Positions 51,918 to 61,746 of a stretch of 64,000 nucleotides of DNA are shown piece after piece. Position 1 is the first letter of the stretch. Every line of letters starts with the position of its first letter. The notes below the pieces were generated by a model. It was not told where the DNA came from and ran no database searches. It saw nothing but the letters and a program-made list of their open reading frames with translations. A program made the translations under genes and the position numbers. The DNA is from Isochrysis galbana (Eukaryota > Haptophyta > Isochrysidales > Isochrysidaceae), in contig CM030931.1 in assembly GCA_018136815.1 (NCBI GenBank), positions 3,455,611 through 3,519,610 on the forward strand, written 5' to 3'.

Positions 51918-52492
51918 CCCCGCAATCCGTAATCCCATCAGCAGAGGAAAAGTATCTAGTACTGCGATGTGCTAAAGAAACGCGAGAGAGACTACGCGTG
52001 CGTCAAGGGACGGACGGGGAGGGAAGAGGGGGGGGGGGGGGGGCGCGGGAAGAAGCAGCAGCGGAGAGAGAGGGGGGGGAGCCCTCCCACAGTCGATTGC
52101 CGCCACCGGAGACGTGGGAACACGTGAGGATTCATGGAATAAAATGGCGTGCCTGGCTGGCGGCGGCGAGATGAAATGGGCGGGAGTGAAGAGAGAGAGG
52201 CCGGAGAGAGAGGGAGAGAGAGAGGAGTCCACCGGTGGGGAGGGGACTGCAGAGGACGGGAGAGGTCGGGGGGGGGGTGGAGACTGAATTTAAGAGGAAT
52301 AAGGGAGGGGATGAGAGAAAAGACAGAACGTAGGTGAGAGTGGGGCAGCGAAGCAAGATGTGGAGAAGGGTACGAGAGAAGAGATATAGAGAAGGAGAGA
52401 AGGAAAGAAGGGGGGTCGTCCCCTCGCTCGAGAGAGAGGAGAGAAGACCTGCCGGAAGAGAGGAGAGGGGAGAGAGAGGGGAGCGAGGGAGG

Positions 52493-53177
52493 ATGGAGGC
52501 CGACGGGATGATGCAGTGTGAGCCGGCCACGCGGGGACAGGCCGAGCTGGAGGACGATCATTTCAACGAGGAGCAGCATGAGTGAGTGTATGCCAGCGTC
52601 AACACCGCGCTCCCTCTCCCGCCCTCACACAACTCCTCATGCTGAGCGACCTCCCCCTCCCCCACCCCCAAACCTCCTCCTCCTTCTCTCCCCCAAACCC
52701 CCACCCCCTCCCCTCCCCCTCAAAACCCCCCTTGCCCCCGGATTCCACACCTCTTCCCCTGGACGGAACGGAAAGACACTCTTGTTCTCTCCCCCCATCC
52801 CTTTCCCCCCCCTCCCTCCCCCCCCTCCCCCGACTCTTTCTACCCCCCTCTCCTTCCTCTTCCAACCCGCCCCTCCCCTCGACAGGTACATTCGCCAGCG
52901 GCTTGAGGATGAATACTATACGATGCTCGCCACAATCGTCAGCCCGAACAGCTATCCGACTCGCCCCCCCACCGTGCGCGTTCCCATGCGTCAGCCGAAC
53001 CTCGCGCCAAAACGCAGCTCAGCTAACTTCTCGCCAGACCACAGCTCATCGGCAAAACGGATGCGCCCAGCAATCAACCGGCTCCAGCCAGTCGAGCCCC
53101 TCTACACAAACGTGCCCAGCTTCCCGCCCGCGTTCCCAGCCCCCTTTGTTGAACATGTCGTTTCTATGGAATCGTGA
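52493..53177 (+). CDS. Small two-exon hypothetical protein
   Basis: Exon 1 52493-52581, GT-AG intron 52582-52885 (pyrimidine-rich), exon 2 52886-53177; 126 residues. The join gives NEEQHEYIRQRLEDEYYTML, a clean amphipathic helix that crosses the splice site and supports the model. The rest is Pro/Arg/Ser-rich: TRPPTVRVPMRQPNLAPKRS, SSAKRMRPAINRLQPVEPLY and PSFPPAFPAPFVEHVVSMES. The basic KRMRP patch could be a nuclear signal. Not recognised as any family; the short helix plus disordered basic tail would suit a small adaptor or regulator, but that is speculation. Confidence 0.55.
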
Positions 53178-54098
53178 ATATCGATGGTCCGCTCTTGGTG
53201 GCTGGTCACCTGCTTCGACTGCACTGGGCGCACTGTGGAAGTGGGGCCACTTGCAGAATGCTGGTGACGAGCAATGTGTGCCTGTACTCTCGGGCCGCTA
53301 CCCGAATCGGACATCCAGTAATTTTTTACCTTGCATGTGCACATGGGAATGGATTTCGCGTGTGTATCGGCTGTCATGCTGGCGGTCTCATCAATAGAGG
53401 TCCTTGGTTGCCTTGCCAGCCCACGCCACAAGGACAAGTCATCGCTTCGATGGTTGCGTCTGCTCCCCATCGTGGTGACTGTCTCCCTCATACCCTCTTG
53501 CATGTCTTCCTCGCTTACCTTCGTCTGCCCACGTTAATGACGTTCACGCTCGTAGCCGTGTCGTGGCGGGCACAAAATATACGTCTTCAGTGTTCGTGAA
53601 GCATCACCGTGTGGTTTGATGCGTGTCTTGTGATGCGATGCTTGCCCATGTGCAAGGAATATGTGTAGTGTTAATTCGAGAAGTTGTCCCGGTGTTTGTA
53701 GGTTTGTGGGAGGCTGCTGTGTGCGGGTTGATATTGGGAGTCGTGTTGTCATCGTGTCGAGTTCGTGACCGCCGTGCATTTGGATGGGCTCCTCGCCCTA
53801 CCCACTTGTTGGTGCGTGTCACGTGCCATTGTAGTGCGCAATGTGTCTGTGTCCTATGGCTTCTTGTTGTGTAGTTTGTGCGTAGGTGCTGCCGTGCGCA
53901 GACCTTTGAATACTAGGAGTACGTGCGTAGCAGTGTCGAGTCGAGCGTAGCCGGAGGGCTCTGGCTCTGAGCCACTCCGTCGCGAGCGGCACCGGCGGCT
54001 AAAGGTGCGGGCCATCAAAAGTCCCGGTGCACCACCCAAATTAGGGAGAAATTATACCCCAATATACATACATATTATTAATTACTAGGATTAGGGTA
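53178..54098. other. Intergenic, no gene seen
   Basis: Short frames only; 53600-53960 is GTG/TGT-rich without domains. Confidence 0.35.
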
Positions 54099-54206
54099 GG
54101 GCGGTCAAACAGGGCTTTTTAAGTACTAATATTGGGGGGGGTCGACATTTTTGACCGTGAGCGGAAAGCCCCGGCGAAAGCGGCTCGGAGGGTCTCCCCA
54201 ACTTTT
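54099..54206. repeat. Dispersed repeat, inverted copy of 40388-40490
   Basis: AGGGCGGTCAAACAGGGCTT, AAGTACTAATATTGGGGGGG, TCGACATTTTTGACCGTGAG and CCCCGGCGAAAGCGGCTCGG match 40388-40490 in reverse complement. Confidence 0.75.
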
Positions 54207-54742
54207 CAGAATCCTCGTCCGAAAAGACGGTGCGAAGTCCCGTCGGACCCCCCCCCCTTGCACACGCTCTGGCGGCTCACACGAGCCGAACTAGACGTCG
54301 CTCCCACTGAGAGATGTGTTTCTTTAGTCTAAAAGGTGCCTACACACTTATTAAATTAAGGGTCCGACGCCCCATATTGCCAATAAAGCAAATTTCAAAC
54401 CCCGGTGCCCCAGCGATGACGTCCGCGCATGCACATGCGCACCACACACAGCTCGCACACGGCCCATTAGGCTGTCATAGGATGCTCCTTGACTGTCCCG
54501 ACCCTCGCCCCGCAGGATTCGCCCGGGCTCGCGATTGACGAGGAGCTGGAGCACCAGGACGCCATGGCGCTCGATGCTGCTCGCTGGTCGACAAAAGTTT
54601 GTTGGCCGCTGGCGGGACAGGTGCGCTGCCGATCGCGCCCGCTCTGGCGCAGGTCGACCAGGCCCGTACCTACAATGCCTCTGCCGTCCCAAACGTCAGG
54701 TTCCCGACTCGTCTTTCGACGCTGTGAGGCAGGGAGAAGAAC

Positions 54743-54920
54743 AAAAAAAAATCTTCTTAAAATTTCCCGCTACATGCGCGGCGTGAGGCAGCGTGCTATT
54801 GAACCTCCCTACTACCCAACCCTAACCCCTATCAACCCCCTTCCCCTTCCCCAGTTCCCTCTTTAACGGAGAAGCCGGTTCCAGGGAGGCCGTGCGCGCT
54901 GCTTCGGCCGGGAGTCGGAG
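54743..54920 (-). mobile_element. LINE 3' end fragment
   Basis: Matches 15510-15690, the 3' segment of the LINE at 15510-16953: TCTTCTTAAAA, CCCTAACCCCTATCAAC, CCAGTTCCCTCTTTAA and GCCGGTTCCAGGGAGGCCG. On the element strand it also ends in a run of T (nine). 5'-truncated; a near repeat GAGAAGMAC flanks it, but a clear target duplication was not found. Confidence 0.6.
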
Positions 54921-54942
54921 AGAAGCACAGTTGCTCCGTCAG

Positions 54943-55003
54943 CCTGATATCAGGTCCTGATATCATGATATAAGGTCCACCAATCCTGATACCTGATATC
55001 AGG
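54943..55003. promoter_or_regulatory. Repeated CCTGATATCAGG palindromes
   Basis: Perfect 12-bp palindromes at 54943-54954 and 54992-55003, with a partial CCTGATATCATGATATAAGG between them. They lie 130-190 bp upstream of the BED-finger ATG and could be protein-binding sites. Confidence 0.35.
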
Positions 55004-55131
55004 TCATGCCTTTATAAGTACTATTATAAGTATTAAAGAATCATTTTGGCGCGAAAATACAGCGGGGGAGGGAAGAGGCGGGAACGCGACACGCGACACC
55101 CCGTTCCTCGGCGAGCGAGCGAGGGGGCCGC

Positions 55132-55557
55132 ATGGACATGGATGATGATGAGAGGGACATGGGCTGGAGTGTATGGGGGATGCAGCCCGTGCGGGACCTC
55201 AAGGGCTCTGCCCTTGAGTGGTCTACGATCGAAGAGGCGAATGGCCGCGCCAAGAGCGTGCGTGCGAAGTGCTGCATCTTTTGCGGCCATGCGTACGTCG
55301 GTGGCCCCACGAACATTCGGCAGCATCTAGACAAGATGTTGCCGAACCGGAACGTCCGAGCTTGCAAGCCCAAGGCGGACTGGGTCGTCCGCCACAACGA
55401 GGTCGTCGAAGAGCTCCGAGCTCGCGCTCGCAAGGCAATGGCAGAGGAGAAGGAGGAGCACAAGCGACAGATAGCCCACAACCAGGGCCGCGCGATCGCT
55501 GCGAGCAGCGAAGAGCACGCGCTGACCATCCCATCATATCCGAATATGCCGCCCTAG
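55132..55557 (+). CDS. hAT-type BED zinc-finger protein
   Basis: 141 residues, single exon from an ATG with two further Met codons near it. C48-x2-C51, then GHAYVGGPTNIRQHL with His65, and Cys78 in NRNVRACKP fit the BED finger of hAT transposases, where CxFCG...GG...R...HL...C is usual. A long basic/acidic helix follows (EVVEELRARARKAMAEEKEE). BED fingers bind DNA; in hAT transposases they contact the subterminal repeats. No RNase H-like catalytic domain is seen downstream, so this is either the N-terminal remnant of a hAT transposase or a host protein derived from one. A hAT-like element with subterminal repeats starts 1.1 kb downstream. Confidence 0.65.
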   Translation: MDMDDDERDMGWSVWGMQPVRDLKGSALEWSTIEEANGRAKSVRAKCCIFCGHAYVGGPTNIRQHLDKMLPNRNVRACKPKADWVVRHNEVVEELRARARKAMAEEKEEHKRQIAHNQGRAIAASSEEHALTIPSYPNMPP

Positions 55558-55890
55558 CAGCAACACCAATCGCCGCCCCCGCCCGCGCGCATCGCGCCAT
55601 AGTCGGCCGTGTGTGGCGCCGACGACCACGCCAACGTCACCGGGCCGAACGGGCCGAGTGCCCGACTTTCGACCGCGACCGGGCGCGCTGCCGGCGCCTT
55701 CTCGGCCATCCACTAAGATAGAATGACACAACAGGCATTACTTGCAAAGATGCCGCCCTAGCAGCTACGCCAATCGCCGCCGCCGGCCGCACACATCGCG
55801 TCGAAGTTGGCCCTGCGCAACATCGACAACAAGACCAAGGGGGCCGAATGGGCCAGAGTGCCCAACTTTCGCACGCGACTGCGCTTGCCG
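55547..55890. repeat. Two direct, diverged copies of a 140-bp segment
   Basis: ATGCCGCCCTAGCAGC at 55547 and 55750 starts two copies that share CCAATCGCCGCC, CATCGCG, GGGCCGAA, GGGCC, AGTGCCC and ACTTTCG in order. A third, more diverged copy is at 3170-3335. The first copy overlaps the end of the BED-finger ORF. Confidence 0.55.
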
Positions 55891-56669
55891 CTGGCGCTCT
55901 CTTGCCCCTCAGCTTGCTTAGGGCGATCTAAATCTCATCACATGAAATGGTTCCGCCCCAGGAGCCAAATCCATGTACCTAGCGGCCACGGCGCCACGGC
56001 GCACGCCTTTGCGGTGAAGGCGGAGGTGAGAGGTGAACACGCCACACACTAGCTCTCAAAATTTCGGATCAACGGTGGGCGCGAACGCGTGGGGCCGGGC
56101 CAGGAGGCTTTGAGGGTTACAAGCAGGCCCTGAACGGGCCGGTCGCGACCAGCCCGTCGCGCCGCACGGCCACATGAGGAGCTGCACCTCCAGGCGTCCA
56201 AGCGAGCGCTTCTCGACGTCAATCGGGCCGTGGCCCTGGGCGTCGGGCCGGATCGAATCGAGGCATTCCTGCGGTGCGAGGGGCCAGGACGGGTTAGTAC
56301 GAGTGTGTGCGACCCTCAAGAACCAGCGTGCGACCTACTAGTCACCCCCCACCCTGCTCGCGAGAGCTCTGGGCTCTGCATGGCCACCACCTCCAGGCCA
56401 TTCTTCGGCCGATCGCGGGCGATCGGACGTCGCGGAAGCTCCGCGTTTCTAATAGTGATGCGCCCCACATTCACCACTCTGATTCCCTCCCGTGAGCGCC
56501 CGCCCCAATCTCCCAAAATAGCCCGCCACGCGCGGGGGAAGGGAGGGGAGTCCCTCACCGACGCCATTGCCCTTCGTGGGGCGGGAGGGGGTCGTTCGGA
56601 GTGGGGAGGGAGTTGGCGGGGCAGGTAGGGGGGGACCCTAAGGAATCCTTGGACACCCAGGGGAGGTGG
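55891..56669. other. Intergenic, no gene seen
   Basis: Mixed GC-rich sequence without recognised domains. Confidence 0.35.
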
Positions 56670-56677
56670 GAAATAGT

Positions 56678-58051
56678 CCTAGATGGGAAAAACAGAGGGA
56701 GGGCGTCCAAAAACAGTAAAAACAGTCTGTTTTTGGCCTTTGTAGAAAAACAGACAAAAACAGTCCCAAAAACAGTACCGGAGGGGGGGGCTCTCTAACG
56801 AATTCTTGCCGGGCGAGGGCGCTCGGTCGGGCGCGCGCGCTCTCTCTCCCGCTCGCTCACTCGCTCTCCCTCTCTACCTCTCTCGCTCCCCCCCTCTCGC
56901 GCTCTCTCCCCCTCGCTCTCGCGCTCTCCCTCGCTCTTCCCCGCTCTCCCTCGCTCTCCCTCGCTCTCCCTCTCGCTCCTCCCCCTCCCTCTATCTCGCT
57001 GCCTCTCTCTCGCTGCCTGGCTCTCGCTGCCACTCTCTCGCTGCCTGGCTCTCGCTGCCTCTCTCTCGCTGCCTCGCTCTCGCTGCCTCGCTCTCGCTCG
57101 CGGCCTCGCTCTCGCTCGCGGCCTCGCTCTCGCTCGCGGCCTCGCTCTCGCTGCCTCGCTCTGGCTGCCTCGCTCTGGCTGCCTCGCTCTCGCTGCCTCG
57201 CTCTCGCTGCCTCGCTCTCGCTGCCTCGCTCTCGCTGCCTCGCTCTCGCTGCCTCGCTCTCGCTGCCTCGCTCTCGCTGCCTCGCTCTCGCTGCCTCGCT
57301 CTCACTGCCTCGCTCTCGCTGCCTTGCTCTCCCCTCTCTCGCTCTTCCCTTTTTCGCTCGCTCTCCCTCTCTCTCTCTCTCTCCCCCCCCCCCTCACTCT
57401 TTCTCGCTTGCTCGCTCTCCTTTCTCTCCCTCCCTCGCTCGCTTTCGCTCGCTCTCCCTCCCCTCCTCCCTCCCTCCCCCCCTTTGTGTCTGTCTCTCCT
57501 CGCGCTTTGTCTCTCCCTCGCGCGCGCGCTCTCTCGCTCTCTCTCCACCTCCACCCTCCTCCCCCGTGCTCTCTCTCCCCCTTGCTCTCTCTCCCCCTCG
57601 CTCCCTCTCCCCTAGCTCTCCTTCTCCTTCTCCCTCGCTCTTGCTCCCTCTTGCTCCCTTCTTTATCTCTCTCTCCCTTGCTCCCTCTCCCCCTCGCTCT
57701 CCCTCTCCCTCTCTCTTGCTCCCTCTTGCTCCCTTCTCTCTCTCCCTCTCCCTCCCTCTCTCTCCCTCTCGCTCTGTGCCCCCCCCCCCTTCCCTCGCCC
57801 TCCCTCCCTCTCACTCTCCCCTTCATCACCCTTCTCTCTCTGCCCCCCCCGCCCTCTCTCCCCTCCCCCCTCTCTTTCTCTCCAAGCACGCGTGAGTGCG
57901 CGCGCATATGTTCATGCTCAGCGCGCGGTGCATGAGTGCTCGCGTTGCCATTCAAAAGCGGAGACAAAAACGGAAGGGATTGCAAAAACGGCAAAAACGG
58001 CCTGTTTTTGGCCTTCACAGAAAAACGGTAAAAACGTATTTCCCATCTAGG
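56678..58051. mobile_element. hAT-like non-autonomous transposon (1374 bp)
   Basis: Flanked by the 8-bp direct repeat GAAATAGT at 56670-56677 and 58052-58059. Terminal inverted repeats CCTAGATGGGAAA and TTTCCCATCTAGG are perfect over 13 bp. Near the left end AAAAACAG recurs (56700-56775) and near the right end AAAAACGG recurs (57965-58035). AAACGG is the hexamer bound by maize Ac (hAT) transposase in its subterminal regions. The interior (56830-57890) is CT/CGCT microsatellite with Ser/Leu or Arg/Glu frames, not real coding sequence. Confidence 0.85.
56830..57890. repeat. CGCTCTCGCTGC / CT-rich satellite inside the hAT-like element
   Basis: About 25 units of CTCGCTCTCGCTGC (57000-57330) flanked by irregular CT and CCCTCGCTCT words. 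It fills most of the transposon interior. Confidence 0.8.
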
Positions 58052-58059
58052 GAAATAGT

Positions 58060-59131
58060 GGTTAAAATGAGTGAGTGACCGGGCTACTCTTACCCCCCCA
58101 GTCCCACGTCCCACGCCTTTGGTCGAAGCAGCGCGCGCGGCCTCCCCTCCCCAATTCTCCAGAGAAGAGAACAGGGGGAGGGGAAAGGGGTAGTGTTAGG
58201 AAGGGGGGGGTAGTTTGGAGTCGTATCAGCAATCTGCCTCGCGCCGTGCAAGCAGCGGCTAGTTTTTTGAGTTTTTTTTTACAGTTCAGGGGCTCCTCCT
58301 CTGGCGGAGACTGGGGTCGATTTGTTTTTTCCCACCGAGATGGCTTCTGAAGAGGCGCCGAGCTCGCTCCTTCGAGTTCCGATGATCGCGCGGGAAGGCA
58401 GAGCGGCCTGAGGGAAGGGGGGGAGAGGGGGAGAGGGGGGGCGGGGGGGGGAGGGGGCGGGGGCGGGGCGGGGCGGGGGGAGGGGCGGGGGGCGGGAAGC
58501 GCCGTGCCCGGAATCTGGACGGGCTTCCGCCGACCAAAGCTGGGCGGGCGCGCGGGGGGTTCCGCGCACGAGCGCTCGTCCCCCCCACCCGGCGGCGGGG
58601 GGGGGGCGGCGGGGGGGGGCGGGATCCGCCGCCGCCCCAACCCGCGACGCCGAGAGGAACACCCACGCACGGCGACCTGTCCAGAGAGAGAGCGCCCGAC
58701 CCCCCTTCGTTTATGGTATGTCAGCCTTCCGATTTGGTGAGAAACGGCAGCGTGGCGTCGAGTCCAAGCGTGGCCAACGATGACCGGTGCAACCCCGTGG
58801 GAAGTGACACGTAACCACGCCCCTTTTTTTCTGTGAACGGGGGGGTGGCTCTTGTGGCTTGGAGACTTCCCACCCACAACTTCGTCGTCTCGTCGTCCGT
58901 CGGGCACCCACAACACTTCAGCGGACGAGAGCGAGCTCGCGGGAGGGGACAAGATGCGAGGCAGAGAGTAAGAGAGAGTAAGAGAGAGAGAGAGAGAGAG
59001 AGCGGTTTCTCCGGTCGGTCGAGTCGTGCGAAAGGCAGAAACATACAGAGAGAGAGAAACGGAAGGTGCTCGTACCCCTTAGACTTGGGCGAAGAGAAAT
59101 TGAGAGAGAGAAGAGTTGGCGCGCTCGACGG

Positions 59132-59180
<49 letters not shown>

Positions 59181-59370
59181 CCTCTCGATCCGTTCTCCTT
59201 CCAATCACGCGGTCTCGCCCCGTCGCTCACTCGCGCGCAATGGAGATCTAACCACTTTTGGTCTTCAGAACCCTTCCCCCGAACCCCTCCCCCTCGCCCT
59301 CCCCCTCCCCTCTCTCTCGGAAGGGGCGAGGGGGGTATCCCCCCCTTCCCCCCCACCCCTCCACCCTCCG
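58060..59370. other. Intergenic, G/C-rich; upstream region of the protease gene
   Basis: G-rich at 58410-58500 and (CT)n at 59137-59178. An open minus-strand frame of about 296 codons (58952-58062) is Pro/Arg-rich and crosses homopolymers; it is not accepted as a gene. Confidence 0.4.
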
Positions 59371-61746
59371 ATGGCCGCCCTCTCCCTCACACTCCTCCTC
59401 CCCTTCTCGTCCCCCTCCCCATGCGACTGCGTCACCGCTGCCTCGCCGCTCTCCGCCGGCGTGGAGGTGGGAGGCAGGCTGGGCTGTGAGGCGCACCTCG
59501 GTGACTCCATTCTCTTCTGCTATGTGCTGCAGCCCTCAGACTGTGCGCAGGCGACCCTTTCCCACTTCTTCGTGGGCGCTGGATGGAGGTACTGCACCCT
59601 CCCGCCCTCCCCGCCACCAGCCATCCCCACGCCAGCGCCGCCGCCTGCACCACCGCTGCGGCCCCCACGCCCGCCGCACCCATCGCCGCCGCCCCTCCTC
59701 ATCTCGGAGGAGTGCAGCGCGGCTGCCGTGCACGCGCGCATCGTGGGAGGCAGCACGGCGCATCCGCTGGAGTTCCCTTTCGTCGTCTCGCTCCGCACCA
59801 TCGGAGGATCCCACTTTTGCGGCGGCACGCTCATCGCTGAGCAGTGGGTTCTCACCGCGGCGCACTGCAAGGCCTCAGCCGCCTCGCTCCTCGTGGTTGT
59901 TGGGATGCACGCGACATTCACCTCCGTCAGCGACCCGAACGTGCGGTTGTACCGTGTGCGCTCGGTCCATGTGCATGAGCTGTACGGTTCCAGCGAAGCC
60001 CAGAGCGAGAACGAATACGACCTAATGCTGCTAGAGCTTGAGGCGCCAGTGCACGGTGGCTGTGGCGGCCGGTGTGCGCCCATTGACGAGATCGACGGTC
60101 CTGGCGACACGTCGCTGCAGGCACCAGGGCAGTGCCTCACGATCGCCGGCTGGGGCTCCCTGACGTACACTGGGCCGGTCGCTAGCACGCTCCAAAAGGC
60201 GCACGTGCCCGTGCAGTCGCTCGCGGACTGCCGCGCGGTCTACGGCAGTGCTTCCGTGGCTGACGATATGATCTGTGCTGGCTACAAGGAGGGCGGTGTC
60301 GACTCGTGCCAGGGCGACTCGGGCGGGCCGCTCTTCGGGATCGTGCCTGGTCGTGGCAGTGTGCTCGTCGGCGTCGTCTCGTTTGGTTTCAAGTGCGCCG
60401 AGCCGGGCGTGCCAGGCGTCTACATGCGGGTTGCCGCCTTTCGGCCGTGGATTTGCCAGCGCGCGGGCGTGGGCTGTGTCAGCAGCCCCACCGCACCACC
60501 GGGCCTGCCACGCCCACGCTACCCGCCAGCGCCCCCGTCACTACCGCCGTCCCCGCGCGCTCCGCCTGCACCACCGCCGGTCGCGCCAGGCATGATGCGC
60601 GTCTTCAGCACAGTGACGGTGGCGACGCTCTCAGGCTTCATCTCGCTCTTCAACGCAGACGAGTGGCGACGCTCCATCGCTGCCTTCGTCGGCCTGCCCC
60701 TCGACGCCGTCGTCATCGCCGACGTGGCGGCCGGAAGCGTCATCGTCAGAAGCGCCGTCCAAACGTCAACACGCGCCGCAGCCGAGGCGGCTGCCTCGCG
60801 GCTCGCGTCGCTGGACCCGGTCGCAGCGTCCAGGGCGCTCGGCTTCTTTGTCCTCTCCATCAATACGGGAGAAGTCACCATCAAGGATGTGCCCAGCGCC
60901 CAACCAACAGGCCGCTCTACGAAGCCGTCGGACACTCTTGTCGCTATTGCCATCAGTGCCGGCGTCTCCGTCGTGCTGCTCGTCTGCGCAGTCTTGGGGT
61001 GCTACCTCTGCAGCACACGAACGCGCCGCCGTAGGGGTTCACCTACTAGCCGCCGCGTGCGGCGGAGGCACATCATGCTCCACCGGGAGAAGTCCACTGT
61101 AAAGTCCCATGCACCGCGCGAGAGCAGCGTGAGCCTGAGCAGGGTGACGGTCACGCGTGAGAACACATGCATGTCGATTTGCAGCACCTCGATGAGCAGC
61201 ACGCAACCCTCACGCCAGAGCACATTCGCAACGCTCTCTGTGGGCGAACGGTCGCTAAGCGCTTGGTCGAGCGACGAGCGGAACAACTCCGCCAGCTCGA
61301 CGCCCTGGGGAGCTTCCTCGCCCCGCTCCGCGCCTCCGCACGCGCCCTCCTCTCCATGCTCTGCCGGTGCTACATCCTGCGCCGTCACCGCATCCCAATC
61401 CTCGCCGTGCTGCGCATCGCCGCATGCGCCCTCCTCGCCGCTCTCCAGCCAGAGGCGCTGGCTTGACGCGCAGGCCCACTATGCGGGGCTAACGCCGGAC
61501 GGGCGGGATGCAGGTGAGAAGGACTCGTCAGCACGGCCGACTGAGAGGCTGCGCGCTTCCGGCCGGTCAACTGAACGTCTGCGCTCCTCGAGAAGCGATT
61601 GTGAGAGTGTGGATGGACAGACCGGGGGAGGAGCGACATCAAGCTTGTTCGGCTCCGGCCGCTTCGTCTCAACGTTGGGCGAGAAGAGGAGCGCGTGTTC
61701 GTTCGCTGAGTTGAAGGCACAGCTGAGCGGGAGCTCACTCGTGTAA
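59371..61746 (+). CDS. Membrane-anchored trypsin-like serine protease
   Basis: About 791 residues, single exon. Start set at the ATG at 59371, giving a signal peptide (MAALSLTLLLPFSSPS); upstream codons are CT microsatellite. A Cys-containing N-terminal part and a Pro-rich linker lead to RIVGG, the activation site of trypsin-like enzymes. Catalytic triad: His165 in TAAHC, Asp217 in NEYDLMLLEL, Ser317 in CQGDSGGPLF; Asp311 six residues before the Ser predicts cleavage after Arg/Lys. A second Pro-rich linker, a small alpha/beta domain (MMRVFSTVTVATLSGF through SRALGFFVLSINTGEV), one transmembrane helix (about 525-551) and an Arg-rich, Ser-rich cytoplasmic tail follow. Likely a type I cell-surface protease. 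The C-terminal 150 residues are low-complexity and their exon structure is less sure. Confidence 0.88.
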   Translation: MAALSLTLLLPFSSPSPCDCVTAASPLSAGVEVGGRLGCEAHLGDSILFCYVLQPSDCAQATLSHFFVGAGWRYCTLPPSPPPAIPTPAPPPAPPLRPPRPPHPSPPPLLISEECSAAAVHARIVGGSTAHPLEFPFVVSLRTIGGSHFCGGTLIAEQWVLTAAHCKASAASLLVVVGMHATFTSVSDPNVRLYRVRSVHVHELYGSSEAQSENEYDLMLLELEAPVHGGCGGRCAPIDEIDGPGDTSLQAPGQCLTIAGWGSLTYTGPVASTLQKAHVPVQSLADCRAVYGSASVADDMICAGYKEGGVDSCQGDSGGPLFGIVPGRGSVLVGVVSFGFKCAEPGVPGVYMRVAAFRPWICQRAGVGCVSSPTAPPGLPRPRYPPAPPSLPPSPRAPPAPPPVAPGMMRVFSTVTVATLSGFISLFNADEWRRSIAAFVGLPLDAVVIADVAAGSVIVRSAVQTSTRAAAEAAASRLASLDPVAASRALGFFVLSINTGEVTIKDVPSAQPTGRSTKPSDTLVAIAISAGVSVVLLVCAVLGCYLCSTRTRRRRGSPTSRRVRRRHIMLHREKSTVKSHAPRESSVSLSRVTVTRENTCMSICSTSMSSTQPSRQSTFATLSVGERSLSAWSSDERNNSASSTPWGASSPRSAPPHAPSSPCSAGATSCAVTASQSSPCCASPHAPSSPLSSQRRWLDAQAHYAGLTPDGRDAGEKDSSARPTERLRASGRSTERLRSSRSDCESVDGQTGGGATSSLFGSGRFVSTLGEKRSACSFAELKAQLSGSSLV

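Noticed and set aside
56806-58114. Open frames of 270 codons on both strands
   Set aside because: Product of the CGCTCT satellite inside the hAT-like element; no ordered protein sequence.
58062-58952. Minus-strand frame of 296 codons
   Set aside because: Pro/Arg-rich, crosses poly-G/C runs, no domain, and overlaps in part the edge of the hAT-like element.
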